Below are positions 1-8,379 of a stretch of DNA of 64,000 nt, piece after piece (within the stretch, counting starts at the first letter, position 1; every line of letters begins with the position of its first letter). The position numbers and the translations under genes are program-made. This DNA is from an uncultured Paracoccaceae bacterium. GTDB taxonomy: Bacteria; Pseudomonadota; Alphaproteobacteria; Rhodobacterales; Rhodobacteraceae. The notes below the pieces were generated by a model. It had not been told where the DNA came from. It made no database searches and worked only from the letters and a program-made list of their open reading frames with translations. The stretch lies in contig OY288160.1 in assembly GCA_958439195.1 (NCBI GenBank), positions 461,420 through 525,419 on the forward strand. The letters are read 5' to 3'.

Positions 1-1027
1 ACGAAAAGACCGGCATCGGGCAGGCGGGGGTGGTGGGGGACAGCGGCGTCATCAGCGCGCGGGCCGAGGCGATGACGCTGGCATCCGGTTCGCTGAACTT
101 GTTGGCCAGGCCGTTGACATGTAGGTGATCCGCCCCGGCCAGACGCCAGAGCGTGGACCAAGCGGGATAGTCGAAACCGAGGGCCGGATGCCGGGACAGA
201 TAGCCCCAGCCGTTGCGGTGGATGTGCAGCGGCAGTTGCGCGTGGCGGCGCAGGGCGAGCATTCCGGTCAGGCCGATGGAATTGGCGCTGGCCATGACGC
301 AGGTGCCGCCCAGGGATTGCACAAGGTCGTGGCGGGCGCGCATCTCATCCACCTCGCCCGTCAGGTTGAAGGCATACATGACCTTTTTGCCGGTCTTTTC
401 GGCATGGGTGTTGATGACCGCCATCACGGCGCGGGCGCGGGCGTCAAAGGGGCAGTGGCTGCCATCGGCCTGTAGTTCATCATCCTTGATGAAGTCGATG
501 CCAGCGGCACAGAGCGTGGCGACCATTTCGGCGGTTTCATCAGGGGACAGCCCGATGGAGGGTTTGATGATGGTGCCGATGAGCGGACGGTCGTTGACCC
601 CGGACAATGCCCGTGTGCCTGCGGTGCCGAAGGCGGGGCCGGGGCAGGCGGCCACCAGTTCGGGTGGAAAGCGCAGGGCGGTCAGGCGCAGGGCGGCGAC
701 GCAGTTCAGTTCAAACAGGTTGCCCGCCACCGTGGCCAGGATGTTGGGCAGGCTGGGTCCGGTATTGGCGAGCGGCCAGGACAGGGTGATGCGGGCGCGG
801 CGGTGCGGGGCATCGGGTGTGGCGGCGCCCGGCAGGGCGGGGCCGGGGATGGGGCCAAGGTCGGTGATCACCTCGACCCGCGCGGCGGAGCGGGCCTTGA
901 GTTCCGCGGTTTCGCCCGGCACGGGGCGGAAGGTGCCTGAGGATTGTTCGCCGGCAATCGTGGCTGCGGCCTGTTCCAGCGCGACGGGGGTTTCGAGCAG
1001 ATAGTCGGCCTCGAAGCGGGGGGACAT
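1..1027 (-). CDS. RuBisCO-like protein, probable 3-oxo-isoapionate-4-phosphate processing enzyme (3' end outside window)
   Basis: The minus-strand reading from the ATG at 1027 stays open to the window edge (342 codons visible). It has the RuBisCO large-subunit fold signature: GTIIKPSIGLSP near residue 152 and, near residue 178, GIDFIKDDE, whose lysine is the carbamylated metal-binding residue in the family. A GAAAGGAA ribosome site precedes the ATG. No small subunit or phosphoribulokinase is nearby. Next to apnL, a probable apnO and a DUF1537 kinase, it fits the RuBisCO-like proteins of D-apionate catabolism, which act on 3-oxo-isoapionate 4-phosphate either as a decarboxylase (OiaX) or as a transcarboxylase/hydrolase (OiaT). 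The sequence alone does not decide between them. The family call is firm and the substrate is inferred from context. Confidence 0.85.
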   Translation of the reverse strand, partial: MSPRFEADYLLETPVALEQAAATIAGEQSSGTFRPVPGETAELKARSAARVEVITDLGPIPGPALPGAATPDAPHRRARITLSWPLANTGPSLPNILATVAGNLFELNCVAALRLTALRFPPELVAACPGPAFGTAGTRALSGVNDRPLIGTIIKPSIGLSPDETAEMVATLCAAGIDFIKDDELQADGSHCPFDARARAVMAVINTHAEKTGKKVMYAFNLTGEVDEMRARHDLVQSLGGTCVMASANSIGLTGMLALRRHAQLPLHIHRNGWGYLSRHPALGFDYPAWSTLWRLAGADHLHVNGLANKFSEPDASVIASARALMTPLSPTTPACPMPVFS

Positions 1028-1056
1028 GGCGTTCCTTTCAGGCGGTGGTGGGGGGA

Positions 1057-2691
1057 TCACATCGTCCAGGCGGTGGCGCAGTCGGGTGCCAGGGCGGGCA
1101 GGCCGGGATGGGGAGGCGGGGCGGGATCGGGCGTGCAATTGGCGGCCAGACCACCGCGATGCGAGCTGAGGGTGAAGCGGCCCGCGTCTTCGGTGATGGA
1201 CACCTCTGCCCCGCCAAGGAGATGGGCCACGCGCAGGATGGCGACGAGCGGACCGTCGGGGCCGAGGGGGCCGTCGGTCATCGCCAGAGCAAGGCTTTTC
1301 ACCCCGGCGCGGGCGGCATGGGCCAGGATGGCCACGGCATAGGCGGCGGCGAAGGGGGTGGGCTGGCGGGGGTCGGCCATCGCCATTGGCAGGCGCAGGC
1401 CATCCGGGTTGGGAGCCGTGGCATCGCCGTAGGGGTTGGAGCGCATGCCGATGGAGAAGAGGCCGAGGTGTAGGGGTTTACCCGCCGCGATGGCCTGCGC
1501 GGAGGTGAAGATTTCGGGCAATGCCTCCAGCGTTTGGCGCACCGAAACGTCATCGGCGGCATGGACGATGGCGGTGTTGCCGAAGGTGACGAAATCCACT
1601 TGTGCGGGGTTGGGGCGGTGGCGGTTCAATTCGGTGAAGTTCGTCAGGCTGCCACCGCCGACCAATGCCTTTGGGAAGGCTGCACGCAGGAGGGGGAGGG
1701 CGTCTGCGGGCTGTGCGCCTGTGGGCCAGATGGCATCGGGTTGGTAGCTTTTCAGGAACGGGCGGGGCAGGGCGGTGACACGGATGGGGATCATGCCGAC
1801 GGCCCCGGCGCGCGCGATCTGATGCGACAGGTCGGGAAGATCGTCGAAGATGATCTCTAACGCGAGGGTGGGGACGCGTGCTGCGGCCAGAATGTCGGTT
1901 GTGGGCGTTTCGGCGGTGAGGCGGAACAGGATGGGCAGGCCGTGGCCTTGTGCAAGGCCCGCAACCGAGGTGAGGCCGTGTTCATGGGCCAGCAGAACCT
2001 GTGGCAGGCGGGCTGTGGCTGTGCTGGGGCGGCGTGTGGCGCTGGTGGGCTTGCTGGTTTCGGCCAGATTCAGGGTAAGGCTTTGACGGATCACCGCATC
2101 TTTGGCGACGGCATAGGGATAGGGAAGTGACAGGGGGCGGCAGTAGGTCTTGAACGAGGCGTCGGACCAGTTGCGTTGATCCTCCATCTCGAACACGTCG
2201 CCTTGCAGGGCGATCTCGACGGTGGTGCCGTTCACGCTGTGGGTCAGTCCCGCGATGCTGCGGGCGGGTTGTGCGGGGCTGATGAGGGCGGGAAAGGTGG
2301 TGACGGTCGTGCTGCCATCGGGGTGGTGGATGGTCAGGGGCTGACCCGCAACGCCTTTGATCGGGTGAAGGAGGGTGAAACCTGCGCGGTTGATTTCTGT
2401 GGCGCGGTGGAAGGTGAAGGTGACGTCGGCCACAAGGTCGTTGGGCGACGTCAGGCGGGCGCGGAAGGTGCCGCTGAAGCTGCCATCAGGGTCGGTGAAG
2501 TGGCGGGTATAGGTGGTGGGGGTGATGTCCTGTCCGGTCGTGCGGGTAAGGCAGGTGCCCCAGTCGCGGTTGCGGACGGGATAGGTGAGGGCGCGAAGCA
2601 CCTCGATCCCGTTGCAAGTGAGGTTGCGCAGGCCGCCATCCTGCACCTGCACGGTGATCGGGCCGTGGTGAAGGGTGGCAGGGTCAGCCAT
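1057..2691 (-). CDS. apnL: D-apionate lactonase
   Basis: The protein (544 aa from the ATG at 2691; an in-frame ATG at 2703 would add four residues) is a homologue of the longer protein encoded at 24621-26558. Shared N-terminal features are a GGLR or GNLR turn, an EVLRA segment and a (R/K)DWGT motif; the middle carries a TIM-barrel-like region with the conserved GMRxNPYG motif near residue 418. This three-domain architecture is that of ApnL, which hydrolyses D-apionolactone to D-apionate in the cytoplasm. The gene sits 29 bases upstream of the RuBisCO-like gene and downstream of the probable apnO on the same strand, so the three are probably one operon. The ribosome site is weak for either start. 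Confidence 0.82.
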   Translation of the reverse strand: MADPATLHHGPITVQVQDGGLRNLTCNGIEVLRALTYPVRNRDWGTCLTRTTGQDITPTTYTRHFTDPDGSFSGTFRARLTSPNDLVADVTFTFHRATEINRAGFTLLHPIKGVAGQPLTIHHPDGSTTVTTFPALISPAQPARSIAGLTHSVNGTTVEIALQGDVFEMEDQRNWSDASFKTYCRPLSLPYPYAVAKDAVIRQSLTLNLAETSKPTSATRRPSTATARLPQVLLAHEHGLTSVAGLAQGHGLPILFRLTAETPTTDILAAARVPTLALEIIFDDLPDLSHQIARAGAVGMIPIRVTALPRPFLKSYQPDAIWPTGAQPADALPLLRAAFPKALVGGGSLTNFTELNRHRPNPAQVDFVTFGNTAIVHAADDVSVRQTLEALPEIFTSAQAIAAGKPLHLGLFSIGMRSNPYGDATAPNPDGLRLPMAMADPRQPTPFAAAYAVAILAHAARAGVKSLALAMTDGPLGPDGPLVAILRVAHLLGGAEVSITEDAGRFTLSSHRGGLAANCTPDPAPPPHPGLPALAPDCATAWTM

Positions 2692-2724
2692 GCGCCGCCC
2701 CATCAGGCTGGAGGTGACTGGCCA

Positions 2725-3213
2725 TCAGTTTGCGTCCGGCGCAGAACGAGGGGGGGCAGAGGGTGGGCGGGGCGACCGCGCCCTTGGCAGGGCCGCCCTT
2801 GTAGGCGGTGGCCATGCCGCACCTGGGAACGGTGAACCAGATCGCGCCAGCGGGGGCGGATTTCTGGTCTGTGGGGAATTCAGGCGCTGGTGTTGATGGC
2901 GGTTGGCCGTTGTGGTGGCTGCCTGTTCCCCGCTTTTGGCGGGTTTGAACAGAGCGTGGGCGAGGAAGCGGCCCGGCCTGCCCAGCCCGTGGCCCGTTGC
3001 GAACCGCGGAGGGTGGCGGAAGGGGCTGACAGGGCCGGAGGCCTTTTTCTGGCGCGGGATGCGGGTGTGGGAACATGCAACGTGGGGGCAGGCGGGGACA
3101 AAGGCCCGGCCTGCGGGCCAGCGGTCCGCGTGATGGCCTGTGCCGACAGGGGTGTTGGTCAGGATGATCGCGTGGACGCGGTCATCGGTCCCGTTGAACC
3201 AATGGGTGATCAT
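2725..3213 (-). CDS. hypothetical protein, uncertain
   Basis: An open frame of 162 codons starts at an ATG preceded by GGGAGAGG, a good ribosome site, between the probable apnO and apnL on the same strand. Third-position G/C is high for the first 120 or so codons, as expected for real coding sequence here, but the last 40 residues are proline/arginine/alanine rich and look like an out-of-frame reading. I recognise no domain. It may be a small protein of the apionate operon or a gene that has lost its true 3' end by a frameshift; an alternative frame ends at 2684 and reads more naturally at the C terminus. Confidence 0.4.
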   Translation of the reverse strand: MITHWFNGTDDRVHAIILTNTPVGTGHHADRWPAGRAFVPACPHVACSHTRIPRQKKASGPVSPFRHPPRFATGHGLGRPGRFLAHALFKPAKSGEQAATTTANRHQHQRLNSPQTRNPPPLARSGSPFPGAAWPPPTRAALPRARSPRPPSAPPRSAPDAN

Positions 3214-3245
3214 TGCCGCCTCTCCCGCTTTGTCCCGCTGCCCGA

Positions 3246-4076
3246 TCAGGTGATGCGCTTGATCGAGTCGGTGATTTCATCCCAGTCGAAAACACGCTTC
3301 CAATCATCCTTCATCAGGACAGGGATGCCGAACTGGATGGCCTTGTTGCAGGCATCGGAAAAGACGCCGACGCGTTCTTCGAAGATCACCGCGCCAAGGA
3401 TGTTCATATGGCCCAGAAGAAAATCGCGGGCGCATTCGTGGCTGACGCCAGAACGGCGGACGCATTCATCCATCGCTTCGCGCATGACCGTCATCAGCGA
3501 GGCGCAGACGGTTTCCGACAGGCCGGGTTCCAGCATGGCCATTTGGGCGACCGTCACCTCGTGGCTGCGCATGACGGGGGCATAGATGGCGCGGGCGATG
3601 CGATCACCCATGTCATAATGTTCGCGCGGGCCTTGCATCAGGGCGTTGACGATGGCCTGTTTGGCCGCCACGCCGCCGAAATGGTCGGCCTTTGCTTCGG
3701 GCGTCACTTCATCATTGTAGATGGGGGGGTGGCAGGGATGCGAGATGAAATATGTAATGTCGGCGCGTTCGGGCAGGTGGCCCGCATAGGGGGCGGCGGC
3801 GTCCAGAATGACGATGATGGTGCCGGGGGCGACGATCGGCACGACCTCGGACGCGACGCGGCCGATATGGGTATCCGGCACGGCAAGGATAACGGCGGTG
3901 GCGCCGTCCAACGCCTGTGCGGCGGGGACGCAATCAAGGCCGGTCGCATTTTTCAGGCGGGCGCGGCCTGGCTCGCTTACCTCGACCGGGGCGGTGATGA
4001 AATCGGTGCGGAGGAGATTGGTGGCGCAGCGGACGCCCATCTTTCCACCGGCACCAAAGAGGGCGATCTTGGTCAT
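3246..4076 (-). CDS. apnO: NAD-binding oxidoreductase with PGDH_C-type C terminus, probable D-apionate oxidoisomerase
   Basis: The 276-aa protein begins MTKIALFGAGGKMG, a Rossmann dinucleotide-binding loop, and contains VPDTHIGRV near residue 75 and HPCHPP near residue 120. I chose the ATG at 4076 because AAGGA lies just upstream; the open frame extends further but into non-conserved sequence. The fold resembles 6-phosphogluconate-dehydrogenase-like enzymes. Beside apnL and a DUF1537 kinase it fits ApnO, which oxidises and isomerises D-apionate to 3-oxo-isoapionate using NAD. It is divergent from the kinase gene at 4160, with an 83-bp shared control region. The family is clear; the exact reaction rests on context. 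Confidence 0.72.
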   Translation of the reverse strand: MTKIALFGAGGKMGVRCATNLLRTDFITAPVEVSEPGRARLKNATGLDCVPAAQALDGATAVILAVPDTHIGRVASEVVPIVAPGTIIVILDAAAPYAGHLPERADITYFISHPCHPPIYNDEVTPEAKADHFGGVAAKQAIVNALMQGPREHYDMGDRIARAIYAPVMRSHEVTVAQMAMLEPGLSETVCASLMTVMREAMDECVRRSGVSHECARDFLLGHMNILGAVIFEERVGVFSDACNKAIQFGIPVLMKDDWKRVFDWDEITDSIKRIT

Positions 4077-4159
4077 GGGCGATCCTTGGCTGAATTCAGA
4101 TGGCAACTGGTATGACATGTTGATAAGTGGGGCGTCAAGCGACGGGTGGGGGGAACGGG
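4077..4159. promoter_or_regulatory. divergent control region of the apionate genes
   Basis: The 83 bases separate the minus-strand apionate operon from the plus-strand kinase. It contains ACTGGTATGACATG, and a similar TTTGGTATCA word (read on the minus strand) lies upstream of the GntR gene near 6359-6371. A shared TGGTAT half-site is compatible with a GntR/FCD operator, but two occurrences are weak evidence. Confidence 0.35.
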
Positions 4160-5518
4160 ATGGTGGATGGCAGTCCTTGGGTGACATGGATCGGGGATGA
4201 CTTCACCGGATCGGCGGCTGTGATGGAGGTGATGGCCTTTGCGGGTCTGCCCGCAGTGCTGTTCACCGATCTGCCGGATGCGGCGTTGGCGCGGCGGTTT
4301 GCCGGGGTGCGGGGGATAGGGATTGCGACCACCCTGCGCAGCCAATCGCCCGATGCGATGCGAGCGGCGTTGCCGCCGCTTGTGGGCTGGCTTGGGGCGC
4401 GGGGTGCGCCCTTGCTGCATTACAAGATCTGTTCGACCTTTGATTCTGCGCCAGAGGTGGGCAGCATCGGCTGTGCCATCGAGACGCTGCTGGCCTGCCG
4501 CCCGTCGCGCGCTGTGGCGATGCTGACGGCGGCACCTGTGATGCGGCGGTATCAGGCGTTTGGGCATCTGTTTGCGGGGCTGCCAGAGGGGGTGTTCCGG
4601 TTGGACCGGCATCCGGTGATGGCGCATCACCCGGTGACGCCGATGACGGAGGCCGATCTGTTGCGGCATCTGGCGGGGCAAACGGGTTTGCCGGGTGGCC
4701 TGATCTCTTTGGAAGATCTGATGGCGGGTGGGCAGGCGCGGTTGGAGGCGCTGGTGGCGGCGGGGGCAAAGGTGCTGTCGGTGGATAGCGTGGACGCGGT
4801 GAGCGAGGCGGCGGCGGGGCGGCTGATCTGGGAGAACCGGGGGGAGATGGGCGTGGTCGTGGGCAGCCAAGGCGTGGAATATGCGCTGGTGCGGCATTGG
4901 CAAGCGGCCGGAAAGATCGGGCCTGCGCCGGCGGTGGGATCGGCGGGGGCGGTGGCACAGATGGCGGCGGTGTCGGGGTCGGTGTCGCCGGTGACGGCGG
5001 GGCAATTGACCTGGGCCGGGGCGAATGGGTTTGCGCGGATCGGGTTCGAGGCGGCGGCGGTGTGCGGGCCGGGCGATGCGCTGGCGGTTGAGGAGGCGCG
5101 GGTGGTGGATATGGCGGTGGCGGCGGCTTCAGAAGGGCTTAGTCCCTTGGTGCATTCGGCGGCGGGGCTGGATGATCCTGCCGTGGCGCGGTTTCGTGCG
5201 GCGCTGTCGGGCAGCGGGTTGACGGCGGGCGAAGCGAACCGGCGGATCGGGGCGGCGCTGGGGCGGGTGCTGGACCGGGTGTTGCAGGCGACGGGGTTGC
5301 GCCGGGCGGTGATTTCGGGGGGGGATACATCGGGGCATGGGATGCAGGCGCTGGGCTTGCAGGCGTTGGTGGCGCTGGCCCCTACGGTGCCGGGGGCGGC
5401 GCTGTGCCGGGCCTATGGGACCGGGCCGCATGATGGGTTGGAGATTGCGCTGAAGGGCGGGCAGATGGGATCGGAGGATTATTTCGGCTGGATCCGTGCA
5501 GGCGGCGGGCCGCGCTAA
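4160..5518 (+). CDS. oiaK: DUF1537 acid-sugar kinase, probable 3-oxo-isoapionate kinase
   Basis: The 452-aa protein opens with WIGDDFTGSAAVMEVMAFAG, the N-terminal signature of the DUF1537 four-carbon-acid sugar kinase family, and has YKICSTFDS near residue 92 and the ATP-binding SGGDTSGHG near residue 390. The ATG at 4160 is preceded by GGGGGGAACGGG. The family phosphorylates oxo- or hydroxy-aldonic acids with ATP. Beside apnL, apnO and a RuBisCO-like protein it most likely makes 3-oxo-isoapionate 4-phosphate, the substrate of the latter. Its TAA overlaps the TAG of the convergent GntR gene by two bases. Two further DUF1537 genes lie in the island (34887 and 47944). Confidence 0.82.
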   Translation: MVDGSPWVTWIGDDFTGSAAVMEVMAFAGLPAVLFTDLPDAALARRFAGVRGIGIATTLRSQSPDAMRAALPPLVGWLGARGAPLLHYKICSTFDSAPEVGSIGCAIETLLACRPSRAVAMLTAAPVMRRYQAFGHLFAGLPEGVFRLDRHPVMAHHPVTPMTEADLLRHLAGQTGLPGGLISLEDLMAGGQARLEALVAAGAKVLSVDSVDAVSEAAAGRLIWENRGEMGVVVGSQGVEYALVRHWQAAGKIGPAPAVGSAGAVAQMAAVSGSVSPVTAGQLTWAGANGFARIGFEAAAVCGPGDALAVEEARVVDMAVAAASEGLSPLVHSAAGLDDPAVARFRAALSGSGLTAGEANRRIGAALGRVLDRVLQATGLRRAVISGGDTSGHGMQALGLQALVALAPTVPGAALCRAYGTGPHDGLEIALKGGQMGSEDYFGWIRAGGGPR

Positions 5519-6246
5519 AGCGGCATGGCGTAGCGGTCGCGCGAGCGGTTCAGGTGGGCGCGCATGACTTCGACCGCGGCATCGGCGTCATGGGCTTCGA
5601 TGGCATCGACGATGGCGGTGTGTTCGGACAGCGTCACCTCTTCATACCCGGACCAGTGCAAAAGGGCGGTGTGCGTTTCAAACAGCCAGCGCAGCATGGC
5701 CTGGGATGCGGCGGCGATGATGGGATTGGCCGATATTTCGGCAAGCCGGATGTGAAAGGCCATATCCGCCTGGATGAACGGCAGCGGATCGCCACCTTGC
5801 TGGGCGGCCTGATGCGCGATGGCGGCGCGCAGGGTGGCGATGTCATCCGGCGTGGCGCGGTCGGCGGCAATACGGGTGATGCCGAGTTCAAACATCTGGC
5901 GCACCTCTTTCAGGTGCTGAAGGTTCGCGGGCGCGGTGTTCAGGACAAGGCGGGCGATTTCATTGCTTTGGTCAAAGAATGTGCCGGCGTCGATGGCGTT
6001 GACGCGGGTGCGTTCGCCCTGACAGATCGAGATCAGGCCCGTCTGATGCAGGGTTTGCAGCGCCTCGCGCACGGCGGGGCGACCCACGCCGAAGCGTTCC
6101 ATCAGCGCGCGTTCGGACGGGAGGTGATCGCCGGGTTTGTATTCACCGGCACGGATCATGTCGCGCAGGCGATCAAGCACCTGATCGGACAGCTTGCGCC
6201 GCACGATCCGATCCGGGTTCTGCTGTTCTTCCCGTTGGAAATTCAC
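5515..6246 (-). CDS. GntR/FadR-type transcriptional regulator (FCD domain)
   Basis: The 243-aa protein has an N-terminal winged helix (LSDQVLDRLRDMI, GDHLPSERALMERFGVGRPAVREAL, residues about 15-60) and a C-terminal FCD ligand domain with the typical ADMAFHIRLAEISANPII segment. I prefer the GTG at 6246, just after GGGGGAACAG; the open frame runs far upstream without conserved sequence. FCD regulators of this type usually bind sugar acids, and its position tail-to-tail with oiaK makes it the likely repressor of the apionate genes. Confidence 0.88.
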   Translation of the reverse strand: MNFQREEQQNPDRIVRRKLSDQVLDRLRDMIRAGEYKPGDHLPSERALMERFGVGRPAVREALQTLHQTGLISICQGERTRVNAIDAGTFFDQSNEIARLVLNTAPANLQHLKEVRQMFELGITRIAADRATPDDIATLRAAIAHQAAQQGGDPLPFIQADMAFHIRLAEISANPIIAAASQAMLRWLFETHTALLHWSGYEEVTLSEHTAIVDAIEAHDADAAVEVMRAHLNRSRDRYAMPL

Positions 6247-6430
6247 CTGTTCCCCCACCGGCCGCCTGTTGCATCGGTATAGCACGACGCAAGTTGCGAC
6301 AACTAGCTGCTGTGGCCGTCCCAGGCGCGGGCGCAAGCTGCAGGATGAATTCACCTGATTGATACCAAACAGTTGCGTGGCCGTCACCACGTTGCGCCAT
6401 CTTGCCATCAAGCGACGCAGGAGGCGAAGC

Positions 6431-7270
6431 ATGACGGTCGAGGCGGGACGGGTGGCTCCAGACGTGCATCGGACGATGTTCCTGTCGGACCTGCATCTGG
6501 GGGCGCATGGCTGCCGGGCGGATGCGATCCTTGACTTTCTGATGCGCAATGATGCGGAAACCATCTTTCTGGTGGGTGACATCTTTGACATCTGGGATCC
6601 CCTGATCCTGCATTGGGGCGCGCGGCACGACCGGATTGTCGAGATCTTGCGGGCGCGGGCGGCGGCGGGGCGGCGGCTGGTCTATCTGGTGGGCAACCAC
6701 GACCGGGCATTAGTGGGATTGGCGGTTGAGGATTGGCCTGCACGGGCGCGGCTGGGCATCGGCGTGCATCGGCAGGTCGAACACCGCGCCGCAGACGGGA
6801 TGCGCTATCTGGTGCTGCATGGCGATGTCTGCGACGCGCGCCTTTTGCGGTTTCACATTTGCACACGGGTGGGCAGCCGGATCGACGGGCTGTTGCGGTT
6901 ATTGGACTGCGGGTTGCGTGCGCTGCGGCTGCGTTTTGGGCGTGAGGCGCGGGGACCGATCGAAATGCTGCTGCGGGCGTTGAATACGGTGCTGTATCGC
7001 AGCCACAGCCATGAACGGCGGCTGGTCGCGCTGGCCGAGGCGGCGGGCTGCGACGGAATCATCTGCGGGCATTTCCATCTGGCCGCGCTGCATGACGATC
7101 ATCGGCGGCGCTATGTAAATTGCGGCGACTGGACGGATAATTGCACCGCCATCGTAGAAGGGTGGGACGGGCGGCTGCGGCTGCTGTCCTTGGGCGGCGA
7201 GGGGGCCTTGGCAGTTCCCGAAAGCATCGGGGCGCCGGGCCTGTCTGCCGCAAGCGCGGAGGTGGCCTAG
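6431..7270 (+). CDS. LpxH-like metallophosphoesterase
   Basis: All calcineurin-type metal motifs are present in this 279-aa protein: SDLHLG (about residue 17), GDIFDIW (50), GNHDRA (86), HGDVCDA (125) and GHFH (214). The start follows AGGAGG. This is the architecture of UDP-2,3-diacylglucosamine hydrolases (LpxH/LpxI function) and their paralogues. It begins a four-gene run with two glycosyltransferases and a DedA membrane protein, so a role in envelope lipid metabolism is likely. The paralogue may act on a lipid other than the lipid A precursor; the sequence does not say which. Confidence 0.85.
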   Translation: MTVEAGRVAPDVHRTMFLSDLHLGAHGCRADAILDFLMRNDAETIFLVGDIFDIWDPLILHWGARHDRIVEILRARAAAGRRLVYLVGNHDRALVGLAVEDWPARARLGIGVHRQVEHRAADGMRYLVLHGDVCDARLLRFHICTRVGSRIDGLLRLLDCGLRALRLRFGREARGPIEMLLRALNTVLYRSHSHERRLVALAEAAGCDGIICGHFHLAALHDDHRRRYVNCGDWTDNCTAIVEGWDGRLRLLSLGGEGALAVPESIGAPGLSAASAEVA

Positions 7271-7271
7271 G

Positions 7272-8375
7272 ATGGATGTGGTGTTCATCGGTCTTTCGCT
7301 GGGGCTGCTGGCGCTGCATCTGGCGTCTTGTGCCGTGGTGGGATGGCGGTTGCGCGGCAGGGAACCGGCGCGGCCTGCGCAAGCCCCTTTCATCACGCTG
7401 CTGCGTCCGGTTTGCGGGTTGGACCCGCTGGATGCAGAGACGCTGGGTTCCAGCTTTGGCCTTGATTATCCGCGGTTCGAGGTGCTGTTCTGCGTGGCGG
7501 ATGGGAATGATCCGGTGGTGGGGGTGGTGCAGGCTTTGATCGCCGCGCACCCAGAGATTTCGGCGCGTCTTCTGGTGGGCGAGGACCGGGTGAGCGCCAA
7601 CCCCAAGCTGAACAATCTGGAAAAGGGCTGGCAGGCTGCGCGCGGCGAGGTGATCGTGATGGCGGACAGCAACCTGCTGTTGCCGCGCGATTATTTGTGG
7701 CGGCTGCTGGTGGTGCGGGGTTCGCAGGTGGGGCTGGTGTCATCGCCGCCGGTTGGCATTCGGCCTGATGGGGCCTGGGCAGAGCTGGAATGCGCCTTTC
7801 TGAACAGCAATCAGGCGCGGGTGCAGCTTTTGGCCGATGCCTTGGGGTTCGGCTTTGCACAGGGCAAGACCTTGATGTGGGAGCGCGGCTTTCTGGAGGC
7901 GCGGGGCGGTTTGGCGGCGCTGGGGCAGCGGCTGGCCGAGGATGTGGCGGCAACGCGGCTGGTGCGGGGGGCGGGCAAGCGGGTTGCCCTGTCGCGGCGG
8001 CCGTTCGGGCAGCCCATCGGGCGGCGATCCTTGCGCCAGGTCTGGGCGCGGCAACTGCGCTGGGCCAAGGTGCGTCGTGAAGGCTTTCCGGGATTGTTCG
8101 CAGGGGAAATCCTGAACGGGTCAGTCGTGGCGCTTTTGGCGGCAGGGTTTGGCGGTGGGCCTGTCCTTTTGGCTGGCGTGGCGTTGGTCTGGTATGGGGC
8201 CGAGGCGGGGCTGGCGCTGGGCTGTGGGTGGTTGCGACCGGGCCGGGCGCTTTTGATGCTGCCGCTGCGCGATCTGATGCTGCCGGTGGTGTGGGTGGCA
8301 AGTTATGGCAACACACGGATCGAATGGCGCGGCCATGCGATGGCACCGGGTGCCTTGCAAAAGATATCGGGCTGA
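7272..8375 (+). CDS. GT21-like glycosyltransferase (ceramide glucosyltransferase / HpnI type)
   Basis: The 367-aa protein has an N-terminal membrane helix (about 3-27), the RPVCGLD opening of processive-like GT21 enzymes (about 43), a D-x-D-like ADSNLLLPRDY (about 135), EDVAATR (about 220) and QLRWAKVRR (about 258), followed by two or three C-terminal membrane helices. These are the D1/D2/D3/(R/Q)xxRW motifs of ceramide glucosyltransferases, also seen in hopanoid HpnI. It starts one base after the phosphoesterase gene. The likely reaction is sugar transfer to a membrane lipid on the cytoplasmic face; glycosphingolipid and hopanoid acceptors are both possible. Confidence 0.82.
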   Translation: MDVVFIGLSLGLLALHLASCAVVGWRLRGREPARPAQAPFITLLRPVCGLDPLDAETLGSSFGLDYPRFEVLFCVADGNDPVVGVVQALIAAHPEISARLLVGEDRVSANPKLNNLEKGWQAARGEVIVMADSNLLLPRDYLWRLLVVRGSQVGLVSSPPVGIRPDGAWAELECAFLNSNQARVQLLADALGFGFAQGKTLMWERGFLEARGGLAALGQRLAEDVAATRLVRGAGKRVALSRRPFGQPIGRRSLRQVWARQLRWAKVRREGFPGLFAGEILNGSVVALLAAGFGGGPVLLAGVALVWYGAEAGLALGCGWLRPGRALLMLPLRDLMLPVVWVASYGNTRIEWRGHAMAPGALQKISG

Positions 8376-8379
8376 CGCG

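Noticed and set aside
1..1027. True RuBisCO for carbon fixation
   Set aside because: No small subunit, activase or phosphoribulokinase is adjacent, and the gene is embedded in an apionate operon.
2684..3076. Alternative 130-codon frame in the apnO-apnL gap
   Set aside because: It has no ribosome site and a proline-rich start; only its last 50 codons look protein-like, which suggests a frameshift rather than a separate gene.
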